In this document: positions 19,050-27,463 of the stretch, in pieces
Layout: each line of letters starts with the position of its first letter
How positions within the stretch are numbered: position 1 is the stretch's first letter
Position numbers and translations under genes: made by a program
Notes under the pieces: model-generated
The model's input: only the letters and a program-made list of their open reading frames with translations
The model's database searches: none
What the model was told of the DNA's origin: nothing
Assembly: GCA_018402455.1 (NCBI GenBank)
Contig: JAGYIG010000002.1
Span: 1 to 64,000 of the forward strand
DNA length: 64,000 bases
Direction of reading: 5' to 3'
Source: Opitutaceae bacterium
GTDB lineage: Bacteria > Verrucomicrobiota > Verrucomicrobiia > Opitutales > Opitutaceae

Positions 19050-20093
19050 ATGCAAGATCAACTTTCCGCCCTCGTCGAACGGGCCGCCGCCGAAATCCCG
19101 CACATCTGTTCCCGCCCTGAATTCGAAGCCGCCAAAGCGGGCTTTGTCGGGCCCAAGGGGGAGCTGACTGGCCTCATGAAGCAGATGGGCCACGTGCCCA
19201 AGGAGGAAAAACCCGCCGTCGGCAAGCTCATCAACGAGACCAAGCAGCAGCTTTTAAAAATTCTCGAAGCAGGGCTGGCGAGGATTGAAGCCGCTGAGCT
19301 GGCCGCCGCATTGGGCCCCGCGATCGATCCCACCTTGCCGTCGCCCGATCCGCTGCCGGGTGCCCGGCACCCGTTGACGCAGGTTCGGGAGGAACTCAAC
19401 GCCATCCTGCGGAAGGTGGGTTTCACCGTGGTCGAAGGGCCGGAGGTGGAGACCGAATACTACTGTTTTGATGCGCTCAACACCCCGCCGACCCACCCGG
19501 CCCGCGACCCTCAGGACACCTTCTACTTCCCCGCCGATGCCAAATTCTCGAATGTGGCCCGCAAGGTGGCTGGAGAGAAATACCTCCTGCGCACCCACAC
19601 GTCCTCGGTGCAGATCCGCACCATGCTCAAGGGGGAGCCGCCGATCCGCATCGTATCCCCAGGTCGGGTCTATCGCCGGGACACGGTGGACGCCACCCAC
19701 TCCGCCAATTTTCACCAATTGGAAGGGCTCTACGTGGATAAAAATGTGACGGTAAAGGACCTTAAGGCGCTGCTCGATTATGTGCTCAAATCCCTGCTCG
19801 GATCCGATACTCAGGTCCGCTTCCGCCCCCACTATTTTGGCTACACCGAGCCGAGCTTCGAGGTCGACTTGTCGGCGAAACACCTGCCCAAGGTCAACCA
19901 GGAGTGGGTCGAGATCATGGGATGTGGCATGGTGGATCCGGCCGTGTTTGAGGATGTGGGCTATGACGCCTCCGTCTGGACGGGATACGCCTTCGGCATG
20001 GGGATCGAGCGCATCGCCATGATGATCTACGGCATCGACGACATCCGCTACTTTTACCAAAACGACCTGAGGTTTCTCAGGCAATTCGCCTGA
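19050..20093 (+). CDS. pheS: Phenylalanyl-tRNA synthetase alpha subunit
   Basis: GARHPLTQVREELNAILRKVGFTVVEGPEVETEYYCFDALNTPPTHPARDPQDTFY, YAFGMGIERIAMMIYGIDDIRYFYQNDLRFLRQF. Confidence 0.98.
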   Translation: MQDQLSALVERAAAEIPHICSRPEFEAAKAGFVGPKGELTGLMKQMGHVPKEEKPAVGKLINETKQQLLKILEAGLARIEAAELAAALGPAIDPTLPSPDPLPGARHPLTQVREELNAILRKVGFTVVEGPEVETEYYCFDALNTPPTHPARDPQDTFYFPADAKFSNVARKVAGEKYLLRTHTSSVQIRTMLKGEPPIRIVSPGRVYRRDTVDATHSANFHQLEGLYVDKNVTVKDLKALLDYVLKSLLGSDTQVRFRPHYFGYTEPSFEVDLSAKHLPKVNQEWVEIMGCGMVDPAVFEDVGYDASVWTGYAFGMGIERIAMMIYGIDDIRYFYQNDLRFLRQFA

Positions 20094-20098
20094 GAAAC
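20072..20098 (+). repeat. Perfect 11-bp hairpin spanning the pheS stop codon
   Basis: GTTTCTCAGGC-AATTC-GCCTGAGAAAC; TGA stop at 20091-20093 lies in the right arm. Confidence 0.9.
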
Positions 20099-20111
20099 AG
20101 GAGCGAGCATC

Positions 20112-20130
20112 GAGTAGCGAGTAGTGAGTA
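20112..20130. repeat. Left inverted repeat of the S23 cassette, heptad units (GTAGCGA GTAGTGA GTA)
   Basis: gagtagcgagtagtgagta. Inverse copies at 20495-20527. Confidence 0.85.
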
Positions 20131-20486
20131 TGGATAATCCGTCACAGTCATTTCGTGAGGTTGTTGTCTGGCAAAAGGCCCATGCATTCACGTTGGCGAT
20201 CTACTCATTAAGTAGTGCTTTCCCATCCCATGAGTCGTTTGGACTCACGTCCCAATTACGGCGGGCCGCTGCCAGTATTCCTGCGAATTTTGTCGAAGGC
20301 TTTCGCAAACGCACCCTGCCGGATAAAATTCGTTTCAACAACATGGCACAGGCTTCCGCCGACGAGTGTCTCTATCACCTAATTCTGGCCCACGATTTGA
20401 ACTACGCCGACACGAAGGTGTTGCAGTCCGATCTAGAAGAGGTCTCCCGAATCCTCCAAGGCTACATCAATGGTATGAAGCGATAG
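20124..20486 (+). CDS. Four-helix-bundle protein, S23 (23S rRNA intervening-sequence protein) family
   Basis: SFREVVVWQKAHAFTLAIYSLSSAFPSHESFGLTSQLRRAAASIPANFVEGFRK...ASADECLYHLILAHDL. Start may be Met 20124 or a later Met at 20130. Confidence 0.92.
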   Translation: MSMDNPSQSFREVVVWQKAHAFTLAIYSLSSAFPSHESFGLTSQLRRAAASIPANFVEGFRKRTLPDKIRFNNMAQASADECLYHLILAHDLNYADTKVLQSDLEEVSRILQGYINGMKR

Positions 20487-20494
20487 ATTTCGAG

Positions 20495-20527
20495 TCTACT
20501 CGCTACCCACTACCCGCTACTCACTAC
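20495..20527. repeat. Right inverted repeat of the S23 cassette
   Basis: tctactcgctacccactacccgctactcactac; the reverse complement is GTAGTGA GTAGCGG GTAGTGG GTAGCGA GTAGA. Confidence 0.85.
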
Positions 20528-20538
20528 TTTTTCCTAAA

Positions 20539-22989
20539 ATGAAAATTTCCCGCAACTGGCTCCAGGACTACGTCGATTTGACGGGTCTCTCCGACGAAGA
20601 GATCTCCGCCGCAATTACCTTCCTTGGGTTTGAGGTCGAGGGCATCGAATCCACCGGGGCTCCGCCGTTGGACAAGGTGGTTGTGGGGGAGGTCCTCTCC
20701 CGGGCGCCGCATCCCAATGCTGATCGTCTTTCCATCTGCGATGTTGCCGTGGGGGAAGCCTCCGGTGGCACCAAGCGGATCGTCTGTGGGGCCCAGAACT
20801 ACCAAGTTGGCGACCGCGTGCCGGTGGCATTGGTCGGCGCCGTGCTCTCGGGCGACTTCACGATCAAGCCTTCCAAAATTCGGGGCGAAGCCTCGGAGGG
20901 CATGATGTGCTCCGGTAAAGAACTGCAGATCGGGGAGGACCACTCGGGGTTACTGATCCTGACGGCGCGGCCGGAGATCGGCACCCCGATTAATGACGCC
21001 CTGCCGGCGGGAGATGTGGTCTTCGATATCGAGATCACCCCGAACCGTCCGGACTGCCAAAGTCACCTCGGTGTGGCCCGTGAACTCGCGGCCTGGTTTC
21101 GCCGGGAACTGACCTATCCGGCGATGGAAGTGCCCGCTCCGGCGGCGCCCCGTCCCGACCTGTTGAAAGGGCTGCAGGTGGCGCACAGCGAAGATTGCCC
21201 GCTCTACACGGCGTCCGTCATCGCCGGGGTGAAGGTGGGCCCGAGCCCGGAGTGGATGCAACAGCGACTCGCGGCCGTCGGGGTTCGCCCCATCAATAAT
21301 CTGGTCGATATCGGCAACTACGTGATGCTCGAGTATGGGCAACCGATGCACGCGTTCGATGCCCGGAAGTTGGCTGGCCCGGAGATCATCGTGCGGCGAG
21401 CCACCGCGGGAGAAACCTTGGTCACGCTCGATGAAAAAACCCGGACGCTCACCGGGGAAATGTTGGTGATTGCCGACGCCGAAAAAGCCGTGGTGGTCGC
21501 CGGAATCATGGGGGGAGAGAATTCGGGCGTCGACGAATCGACCGTGAATTTGGTTTTGGAAGTCGCGGTGTTTCAGCGGTTTTCCGTGCGAGCCACATCT
21601 CGGGCTCTGGGACTGAGCTCCGACTCCTCCTACCGCTTCGAACGCGGCATCGATGCGCACGCCCTCGCGGAAGCGACCCATCGTGCGATCGGCCTGATTT
21701 TGAAGTATGCCGGAGGCACTTGGTGCGGCCCCACCCTGCGCGTGGGCAGCGAGGAGCCGTGGCAACGCGAGGTCACCGTCAATCCGGCGTGGGTGCGGGC
21801 GCGCTTGGGCTTCGAGGTCACCGATGAGGAGCAACGCAGTGCCCTGGAAGCCCTCGATCTGCTGATCGTGCGCGAGAACGAAATCGACGAGGGGATCGAA
21901 TGGACGGTGCGGATTCCGAGTTGGCGCAGCGATCTGGATCGCCCGATCGATTTGGTGGAGGAGATTTTGCGCGTGCATGGCACCGCTAAAATTCCCGCGA
22001 CGACCGTGACGGCCCCGGGTCTGCTGGCCGATGACGATCCCGTCGCCCAATATAACCGCAACGTGGCCGGGTATTTGGTGGGCCAAAATTTTCAGGAATG
22101 CGTCACTTACACCCTGCGCTCCCGGCCGGAAATCGAAGCGTGGGCAGGAGCGGAGGCCGCGGGTCCCCTGAGTTTGGAAAACCCCTTTCTCGAAGACCAG
22201 TCCCACCTGCGATCCTCCCTCGTGGGCGGACTGTTGGACGCGCTCAAACTGAACCAGACTCGAGGCAATCCGGTGACCCGTTTGTTCGAAACCGGAAGGG
22301 TTTTCATCCCACAGAAAGAGGGCGTGGTCGAATGTGCGGCCGTGGGTTTCGTGATCGCCGAAGCCGGTATGGTCACTTGGAAATCCCGGGAGCTGGCCGA
22401 CTTCTACACCACCAAACGATTGATCGAAGTGATGGCGGATCGGGCCGGCGTGGACCTGTCCCGGCAGCCCCATCTGGAGGATGGGGGTCAGGCCGCCGCG
22501 GGTTGGCAGGCGGGCCAGCACACCCTCCAGGGGGATATGCGTTACGGGTGGTCCGCGCGTTACGGTATGCTTGATCTCGCGGTTCTCAAATCACGCGACA
22601 TTACGGGCAAAGTGCTGGCCGGGGTTTTTGCCATCCTGCCGGAGCGGCTCAACGCGGGGGGCAAACGCAAACGTTTCCAACCGTTCAGCCTGCAACCGGC
22701 GGCCCTGCGCGATGTCGCCTTGGTGGTCGATGAAGCCACCGCCGCCGGTGAGGTCACCAAACAGGTCACCAAGCTGGCGCGGGCCGCGGCGAAGGGCTTC
22801 GAACTCGAGTCGGTCGACCTCTTTGATGTCTATCGAGGCAAAGGGTTGGCCGATGGTCAAAAGAGTCTTGCTTACTCGCTGTCGTTTCGGGCCCCTGATC
22901 GCACCTTGAACGACAAGGAAGTGAACGAAGCGTTCTCGATCTTGCTCGAACAGATCGCGACCAAAACCGATTTCGAGGTCCGGTCTTAG
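20539..22989 (+). CDS. pheT: Phenylalanyl-tRNA synthetase beta subunit
   Basis: MKISRNWLQDYVDLTGLSDEEISAAITFLGFEVEGIE, tRNA-binding domain, FDIEITPNRPDCQSHLGVARELAA, C-terminal anticodon-binding-like domain. Confidence 0.98.
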   Translation: MKISRNWLQDYVDLTGLSDEEISAAITFLGFEVEGIESTGAPPLDKVVVGEVLSRAPHPNADRLSICDVAVGEASGGTKRIVCGAQNYQVGDRVPVALVGAVLSGDFTIKPSKIRGEASEGMMCSGKELQIGEDHSGLLILTARPEIGTPINDALPAGDVVFDIEITPNRPDCQSHLGVARELAAWFRRELTYPAMEVPAPAAPRPDLLKGLQVAHSEDCPLYTASVIAGVKVGPSPEWMQQRLAAVGVRPINNLVDIGNYVMLEYGQPMHAFDARKLAGPEIIVRRATAGETLVTLDEKTRTLTGEMLVIADAEKAVVVAGIMGGENSGVDESTVNLVLEVAVFQRFSVRATSRALGLSSDSSYRFERGIDAHALAEATHRAIGLILKYAGGTWCGPTLRVGSEEPWQREVTVNPAWVRARLGFEVTDEEQRSALEALDLLIVRENEIDEGIEWTVRIPSWRSDLDRPIDLVEEILRVHGTAKIPATTVTAPGLLADDDPVAQYNRNVAGYLVGQNFQECVTYTLRSRPEIEAWAGAEAAGPLSLENPFLEDQSHLRSSLVGGLLDALKLNQTRGNPVTRLFETGRVFIPQKEGVVECAAVGFVIAEAGMVTWKSRELADFYTTKRLIEVMADRAGVDLSRQPHLEDGGQAAAGWQAGQHTLQGDMRYGWSARYGMLDLAVLKSRDITGKVLAGVFAILPERLNAGGKRKRFQPFSLQPAALRDVALVVDEATAAGEVTKQVTKLARAAAKGFELESVDLFDVYRGKGLADGQKSLAYSLSFRAPDRTLNDKEVNEAFSILLEQIATKTDFEVRS

Positions 22990-23000
22990 TCGGTGGTGGT

Positions 23001-23058
23001 GCCGTGCTTTAGCCGGCACTGGGGACGAAGCATCCAGCAACGCCGGCTCAAGCACGGC
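23001..23058. repeat. Inverted repeat downstream of pheT (REP-like)
   Basis: GCCGTGCTTTAGCCGGC (23001-23017) and GCCGGCTCAAGCACGGC (23042-23058), 16 of 17 complementary. Confidence 0.88.
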
Positions 23059-23079
23059 GCTACGTTATGATGAGCCGCC

Positions 23080-23565
23080 TCACTCGCCTTCGATCACAAA
23101 CCAGAGGTCGCGGTAGGTGTCCACATCGGGGTAGCCCAGCGTGCCCGGCTGAATGGCCAGACGTTCCTCCATGGCAGTCGGAAACGTGGCCGAGGCTCGC
23201 GATGCCGCGACGTCGTCAGCGTCGTTCACATCGGAGATGAATACGTCCTCGCGAATCGTGTTGCCCCCGTCCCGACGGATGGCGTGGCCCCCGGGATAAG
23301 CGTCGGTGAGTTTGCCTTCGGGCATCACGTTGAGGTTGGAGAGCGGGATATTGCGGTTCACGCCCGGCGGGGCAGGTTGGTCGATCCAGACAAGGATGGT
23401 GTAGCGGGTATCGGCCTCGGGAAATGGGCGCGCGTCGTCGTCGGATTTCCCAGCGAAGGTAGTCGTTAGTCTTGAGATCCTGGGGACCACGCCTCCCGAG
23501 ATCAGGGCAATGGGGGTGGGGTGCCCTCCCGCGATACAATCGTGCTGAACCCGCCACAGAGCCAC
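23080..23565 (-). CDS. Hypothetical protein (possibly a truncated gene)
   Basis: 161-aa ORF with plausible composition at its C-terminal end (...LGYPDVDTYRDLWFVIEGE). No recognisable family; the N-terminus looks atypical. Confidence 0.4.
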   Translation of the reverse strand: MALWRVQHDCIAGGHPTPIALISGGVVPRISRLTTTFAGKSDDDARPFPEADTRYTILVWIDQPAPPGVNRNIPLSNLNVMPEGKLTDAYPGGHAIRRDGGNTIREDVFISDVNDADDVAASRASATFPTAMEERLAIQPGTLGYPDVDTYRDLWFVIEGE

Positions 23566-23651
23566 CCCCCGCTTTCCTTATGAAGCCGTGGCGGTTTTGT
23601 CGGTTGCCATGCGGGGTTCCCGGAGCTTTATCCACTGTCCTCCTATTAGCC

Positions 23652-23942
23652 ATGGCCGAAACACCCCACCTCAACATCGACCGCGTTGCCGAATTGGCCC
23701 GCCTTGCCCTCACTCCCGCCGAAAAAGCGGAGTTTTCCACCCAGCTCGCCGAGGTACTCCAACATGTCGAACAGCTCAAGAAACTCGACGTGGCCGGCGT
23801 GGAGCCCACCGCGCACGCGTTTGCGTTGGAAAACGTCTGGGCGGATGACGTGGCGCAGGGAGGACTGGCGGTGGAGGAGGCCCTGCGCAATGCGCCCGCG
23901 CAGCGGGATAACATGATCGCGGTGCCCAAGGTGGTGGAGTGA
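23652..23942 (+). CDS. gatC: Asp/Glu-tRNA amidotransferase subunit C
   Basis: MAETPHLNIDRVAELARLALTPAEKAEFSTQLAEVLQHVEQLKKLDVAGVEPTAHAF...LRNAPAQRDNMIAVPKVVE. Confidence 0.96.
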   Translation: MAETPHLNIDRVAELARLALTPAEKAEFSTQLAEVLQHVEQLKKLDVAGVEPTAHAFALENVWADDVAQGGLAVEEALRNAPAQRDNMIAVPKVVE

Positions 23943-23947
23943 GCGTC

Positions 23948-25392
23948 ATGGCGGACGAGATTCTATTTTCCACCCTCACCGGCCTGGCGGATCGCTTGGC
24001 CCGAGGCGATTTGAGCGCCACCGAAATCATGCAGGCCTTCATTGATCGCACGGCTGCCGTTGATGGGCAGGTGCGGGCCTTCAACTCGGTGAACCCGGAA
24101 GACGCGCTCGCCCAAGCCCAAGCGGCCGACGCGCGGCGCGCGGCCGGAGAATGCCGCGGCCCGCTGGATGGTCTGCCGATCGCCTCAAAGACGTGATTGC
24201 GGTGAAGGACCAGCGCTCCGGCGAGCAGCAAATGCTCGAAAACTTTGTGTCACCTTACGATGCGACGGTGACCGAGAAACCCAAAGACGCGGGCAGCGTA
24301 TTGTGGGCCGGGCCAACTCGATGAGTTCGCCATGGGCTCATCGACTGAAAATTTCGGCCGCACCGCCAACCCTATGACCCTCACCCGTGCCGGGGAGTTC
24401 CGGTGGCAGTGCGGCGGCGTGGCGGCAGTGAATCCATCGCGGCCCTGGGCCTGGACACCGGAGGCTCCATCCGCCAGCCGGCTGCGTTTTGCAATGTGGT
24501 GGGGCTCAAGCCGACCTACGGTCTGGTTTCACGCTACGGTTTGGCGGCGTTTGCCTCGTCGCTCGACCAAATCGGCACCTTCACCCGCACGGTGGAGGAT
24601 GCGGCGGTGCTGCTCGAGGGGATCGCGGGTTACGATCATCGGGACTCCACTTCCTTCAAGACCGATGTCCCGGACTATCGGGCGGCGCTGGCGCAGTCGA
24701 AGGGACCGTGGAAACTAGGGGTGCCCCAGGAATATTTCGGGACGGGATTGGACCCGGAAGTCGGCGCGGCCATCGAACAGGCCATCGAATTTTACCGGGA
24801 GCTGGGCTGCGAAATCAAAGTGGTGTCGCTACCTCACACCGAGTATTGCCTCAGCACCTACTACATCATCGCAACGGCCGAGGCGTCGTCCAATTTGGCC
24901 CGCTATGACGGGGTGCGTTACACCCACCGCTCGCCCGATGCCAAAGACATCGACAGCGTCTATTTTAAATCGCGCGAAGAGGGGTTTGGCCCCGAAGTGA
25001 AACGTCGGATTATTCTCGGCACCTACGTGCTCTCCAGTGGCTACTACGATGCCTACTACCTGCGGGCCCAACGGGTGCGCACGTTGATCCGGCAGGACTT
25101 TCTCAATGCCTACCACGAGGTCGACGCCATCCTGACCCCGACCACGCCGACTCCGGCGTTCATAATCGGGGAAAAAGCGGATCCTCTGGCGATGTATTTA
25201 TCCGACATCTACACCATCGGGGTGAACCTCGCGGGCCTGCCTGGGATCTCCGTGCCCGCCGGGTTTACCACCGCCGGTCTGCCCGTCGGCCTGCAGCTCA
25301 TCGGTCAGCCCTTCCAGGAATCCGACCTCCTCGCCATCGCCCACGCCTACGACTCCGCCCACGATTGGAACGAGCGCCGTCCCGAACTCTGA
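23948..25392 (+). pseudogene. gatA: Asp/Glu-tRNA amidotransferase subunit A, interrupted by several frameshifts at about 24180-24460
   Basis: N-terminal part to GPLDGLPIAS in one frame, middle segment readable only across shifted frames (DVIAVKDQRSGEQQMLENFVSPYDATVTEK...), C-terminal part from [32 protein letters not shown] intact. Confidence 0.9.
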
Positions 25393-25397
25393 TTTAG

Positions 25398-25428
25398 TCA
25401 CAGAGGGCACAGAGGAGACACAGAGGCC
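25398..25428. repeat. Left repeat of the GxxExxY cassette (CACAGAG units)
   Basis: tcacagagggcacagaggagacacagaggcc directly before the ATG at 25429. Confidence 0.85.
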
Positions 25429-25800
25429 ATGGAGCAAAACGAACTCACAGAACGAATCATCGGTGCGGCGATTGAAGTTCATCGTGAACTTGGTCCGGGG
25501 TTGCTCGAGTCGGCGTATCAGCGTGCGTTGGCTCATGAATTTACCCTCCGGGGTATCCCGTTTGAGAAGGAACTCATTTGCCCCGTGCTGTATAAGGATT
25601 TGGTAATCGATGATGCCTATCGACTCGATTTCTTGGTCGACGGGTCGGTGGTGGTTGAACTCAAAACCGTTGATGAGCTGATGGATGTACATACGGCTCA
25701 GGTGCTCACTTACCTCAAATTTTCCAAGACTCGGATCGGACTCTTAATGAACTTTCGTTCAACCATTTTGACGTGCGGGCTTAAACGGCTCGCCCTGTGA
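25429..25800 (+). CDS. GxxExxY family protein
   Basis: MEQNELTERIIGAAIEVHRELGPGLLESAYQRALAHEFTLRGIPFEKE...VVELKTVDELMDVHTAQVLTYLKFSKTRIGLLMNF. Confidence 0.95.
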   Translation: MEQNELTERIIGAAIEVHRELGPGLLESAYQRALAHEFTLRGIPFEKELICPVLYKDLVIDDAYRLDFLVDGSVVVELKTVDELMDVHTAQVLTYLKFSKTRIGLLMNFRSTILTCGLKRLAL

Positions 25801-25810
25801 ACTCCGGGTA

Positions 25811-25830
25811 CTCTCTGTGAACTCTGTGAC
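25811..25830. repeat. Right inverted repeat of the GxxExxY cassette (CTCTGTGA units), overlapping the gatB start
   Basis: ctctctgtgaactctgtgac; the reverse complement contains two CACAGAG units. Confidence 0.8.
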
Positions 25831-27292
25831 TCAAAATTCTCCCACCTACGAAGCAGTTATCGGACTCGAGGTCCATGTGCAGGTTAAGACCAAGTCGAAG
25901 ATTTTCACGCGGGTGGAACAGGGGTATGGCCATCCCGAAAACACCCTGACCGACCCGGTCGTGCTGGCGCTGCCGGGTGCGCTGCCGGTGATGAACAAGG
26001 CGGCCCTCGATGCGATCATCAAAGCCGGGTTGATGTTGCACTGCGATATCGCGGACGTCTGCAAATGGGACCGCAAAAACTACTTCTATCCCGATTCACC
26101 GAAAAACTACCAAATCTCCCAATACGATCAGCCGATGTGCCTGGGCGGTTACGTCGAAATCGAGCTTCCGGGGGCCTCCCGCAAGGAGATGGGAGACCAC
26201 AAAAAGATCCCGCTCACCCGGATTCATTTGGAGGAAGACGTCGGGAAACTGAATCACCACGTCCATGATTCACTCGTCGATTACAATCGGGCGGGCACGC
26301 CGTTGATGGAGATCGTTTCCGAGCCCGCCCTGGCCTCGGCCGAAGAGGCCTATGCCTACCTCACCGCCCTGCGCACCATGATGGTTTACGCTGATATCTC
26401 CGATTGTGACATGGAGAAGGGGCAGCTGCGTTGCGACGCCAACATTTCCATTCGGCCGGTGGGGCAAACCGAACTGGGGGTGAAGGTGGAGCTCAAAAAT
26501 CTGAACTCGATTTCCTACGTGCGGGATGGGATTTCCCACGAAATCCGCCGCCAATTGGGGGTCGTGAAAAAGGGCGGGACGATCGTGCAGGAAACCCGCG
26601 ACTACGACGGAATCTCCGGCGCCTCGCAATCGCTGCGCACGAAGGAGGATGCTCACGACTATCGCTATTTTCCCGACCCCGACCTGATGCCGGTGCGCGT
26701 CGATAAGGTGTGGAAGGATCGACTCTCGGCGGAGTGCCCCGAGCGCCCGTTCGACAAGCAGCGCCGCTTTATGGCGGAGTATAATCTGCCCTATACACTG
26801 ACCTCGGTATTGGTGCCAGACCGGCTCCTGAGCGAGTGGTTCGAGGCGGCGGTCACGGTGGCCGGCGCGGCGCAGGCTCAGGGGGTCGGCAACTGGGTGG
26901 TCAACGACTTGCTGCGGGAACTGGGCGCGGCGGGGCAAACTCTGGCGACGTGCCAGGTCACCCCGACCGCCTTGGCGGAGTTGGTGGGGCTCATCGCCGC
27001 CGGCACGATTACCCAACAGGTTGCTCGTGAAGTCTTCACCGAGATGTTTGCCACGGGGGAATCTCCCGCCGCCGTGGTGGAGCGCAAAGGGCTCAAGGGC
27101 GGCACCAACCACGATGAGCTCGAGCAATGGTGTCGGGATGCGATTGCGGGCAATGCCAAGGCGCGCGAGCAGTTCCTGGGGGGAAAGGAAAGTGCCATCA
27201 ATGCCTTCAAGGGACCGGTTATGAAAGCCTCCCGGGGTCAGGCCAACCCCCGGCTGGTGGACGAAACCTTGCGGCGTCTGCTGGCCGAGTGA
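25817..27292 (+). CDS. gatB: Asp/Glu-tRNA amidotransferase subunit B
   Basis: YEAVIGLEVHVQVKTKSKIFTRVEQGYG...YFYPDSPKNYQISQYDQP...KGGTNHDELEQWCRDAIAGNAKAREQFLGGKESAINAFKGPVMKASRGQANP. GTG start at 25817 or 25826. Confidence 0.97.
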   Translation: MNSVTQNSPTYEAVIGLEVHVQVKTKSKIFTRVEQGYGHPENTLTDPVVLALPGALPVMNKAALDAIIKAGLMLHCDIADVCKWDRKNYFYPDSPKNYQISQYDQPMCLGGYVEIELPGASRKEMGDHKKIPLTRIHLEEDVGKLNHHVHDSLVDYNRAGTPLMEIVSEPALASAEEAYAYLTALRTMMVYADISDCDMEKGQLRCDANISIRPVGQTELGVKVELKNLNSISYVRDGISHEIRRQLGVVKKGGTIVQETRDYDGISGASQSLRTKEDAHDYRYFPDPDLMPVRVDKVWKDRLSAECPERPFDKQRRFMAEYNLPYTLTSVLVPDRLLSEWFEAAVTVAGAAQAQGVGNWVVNDLLRELGAAGQTLATCQVTPTALAELVGLIAAGTITQQVAREVFTEMFATGESPAAVVERKGLKGGTNHDELEQWCRDAIAGNAKAREQFLGGKESAINAFKGPVMKASRGQANPRLVDETLRRLLAE

Positions 27293-27463
27293 GCCCGCCC
27301 AGGAGGGGGCGCCCCACCAAATCCGGCCCGTGCTCGGAGACCAAAGTAACCTAATAGGTGACTTTGAGGATCCAATCGGGGTTGGGTTCGGGCCGCGGGT
27401 CAGGAGAGTTCGAAGGTGACTTTACGCGGAGCCCAGAGCGGTTTTGGTTGTCAGACCGTGCAC

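Noticed and set aside
20950-22521. 523-aa minus-strand ORF
   Set aside because: Fully antisense to pheT, which has strong family motifs. Shadow ORF.
27300-27463. Possible gene remnant on the minus strand (reads APRKVTFELS*)
   Set aside because: Only a few residues before the reading becomes incoherent; insufficient to call a pseudogene.
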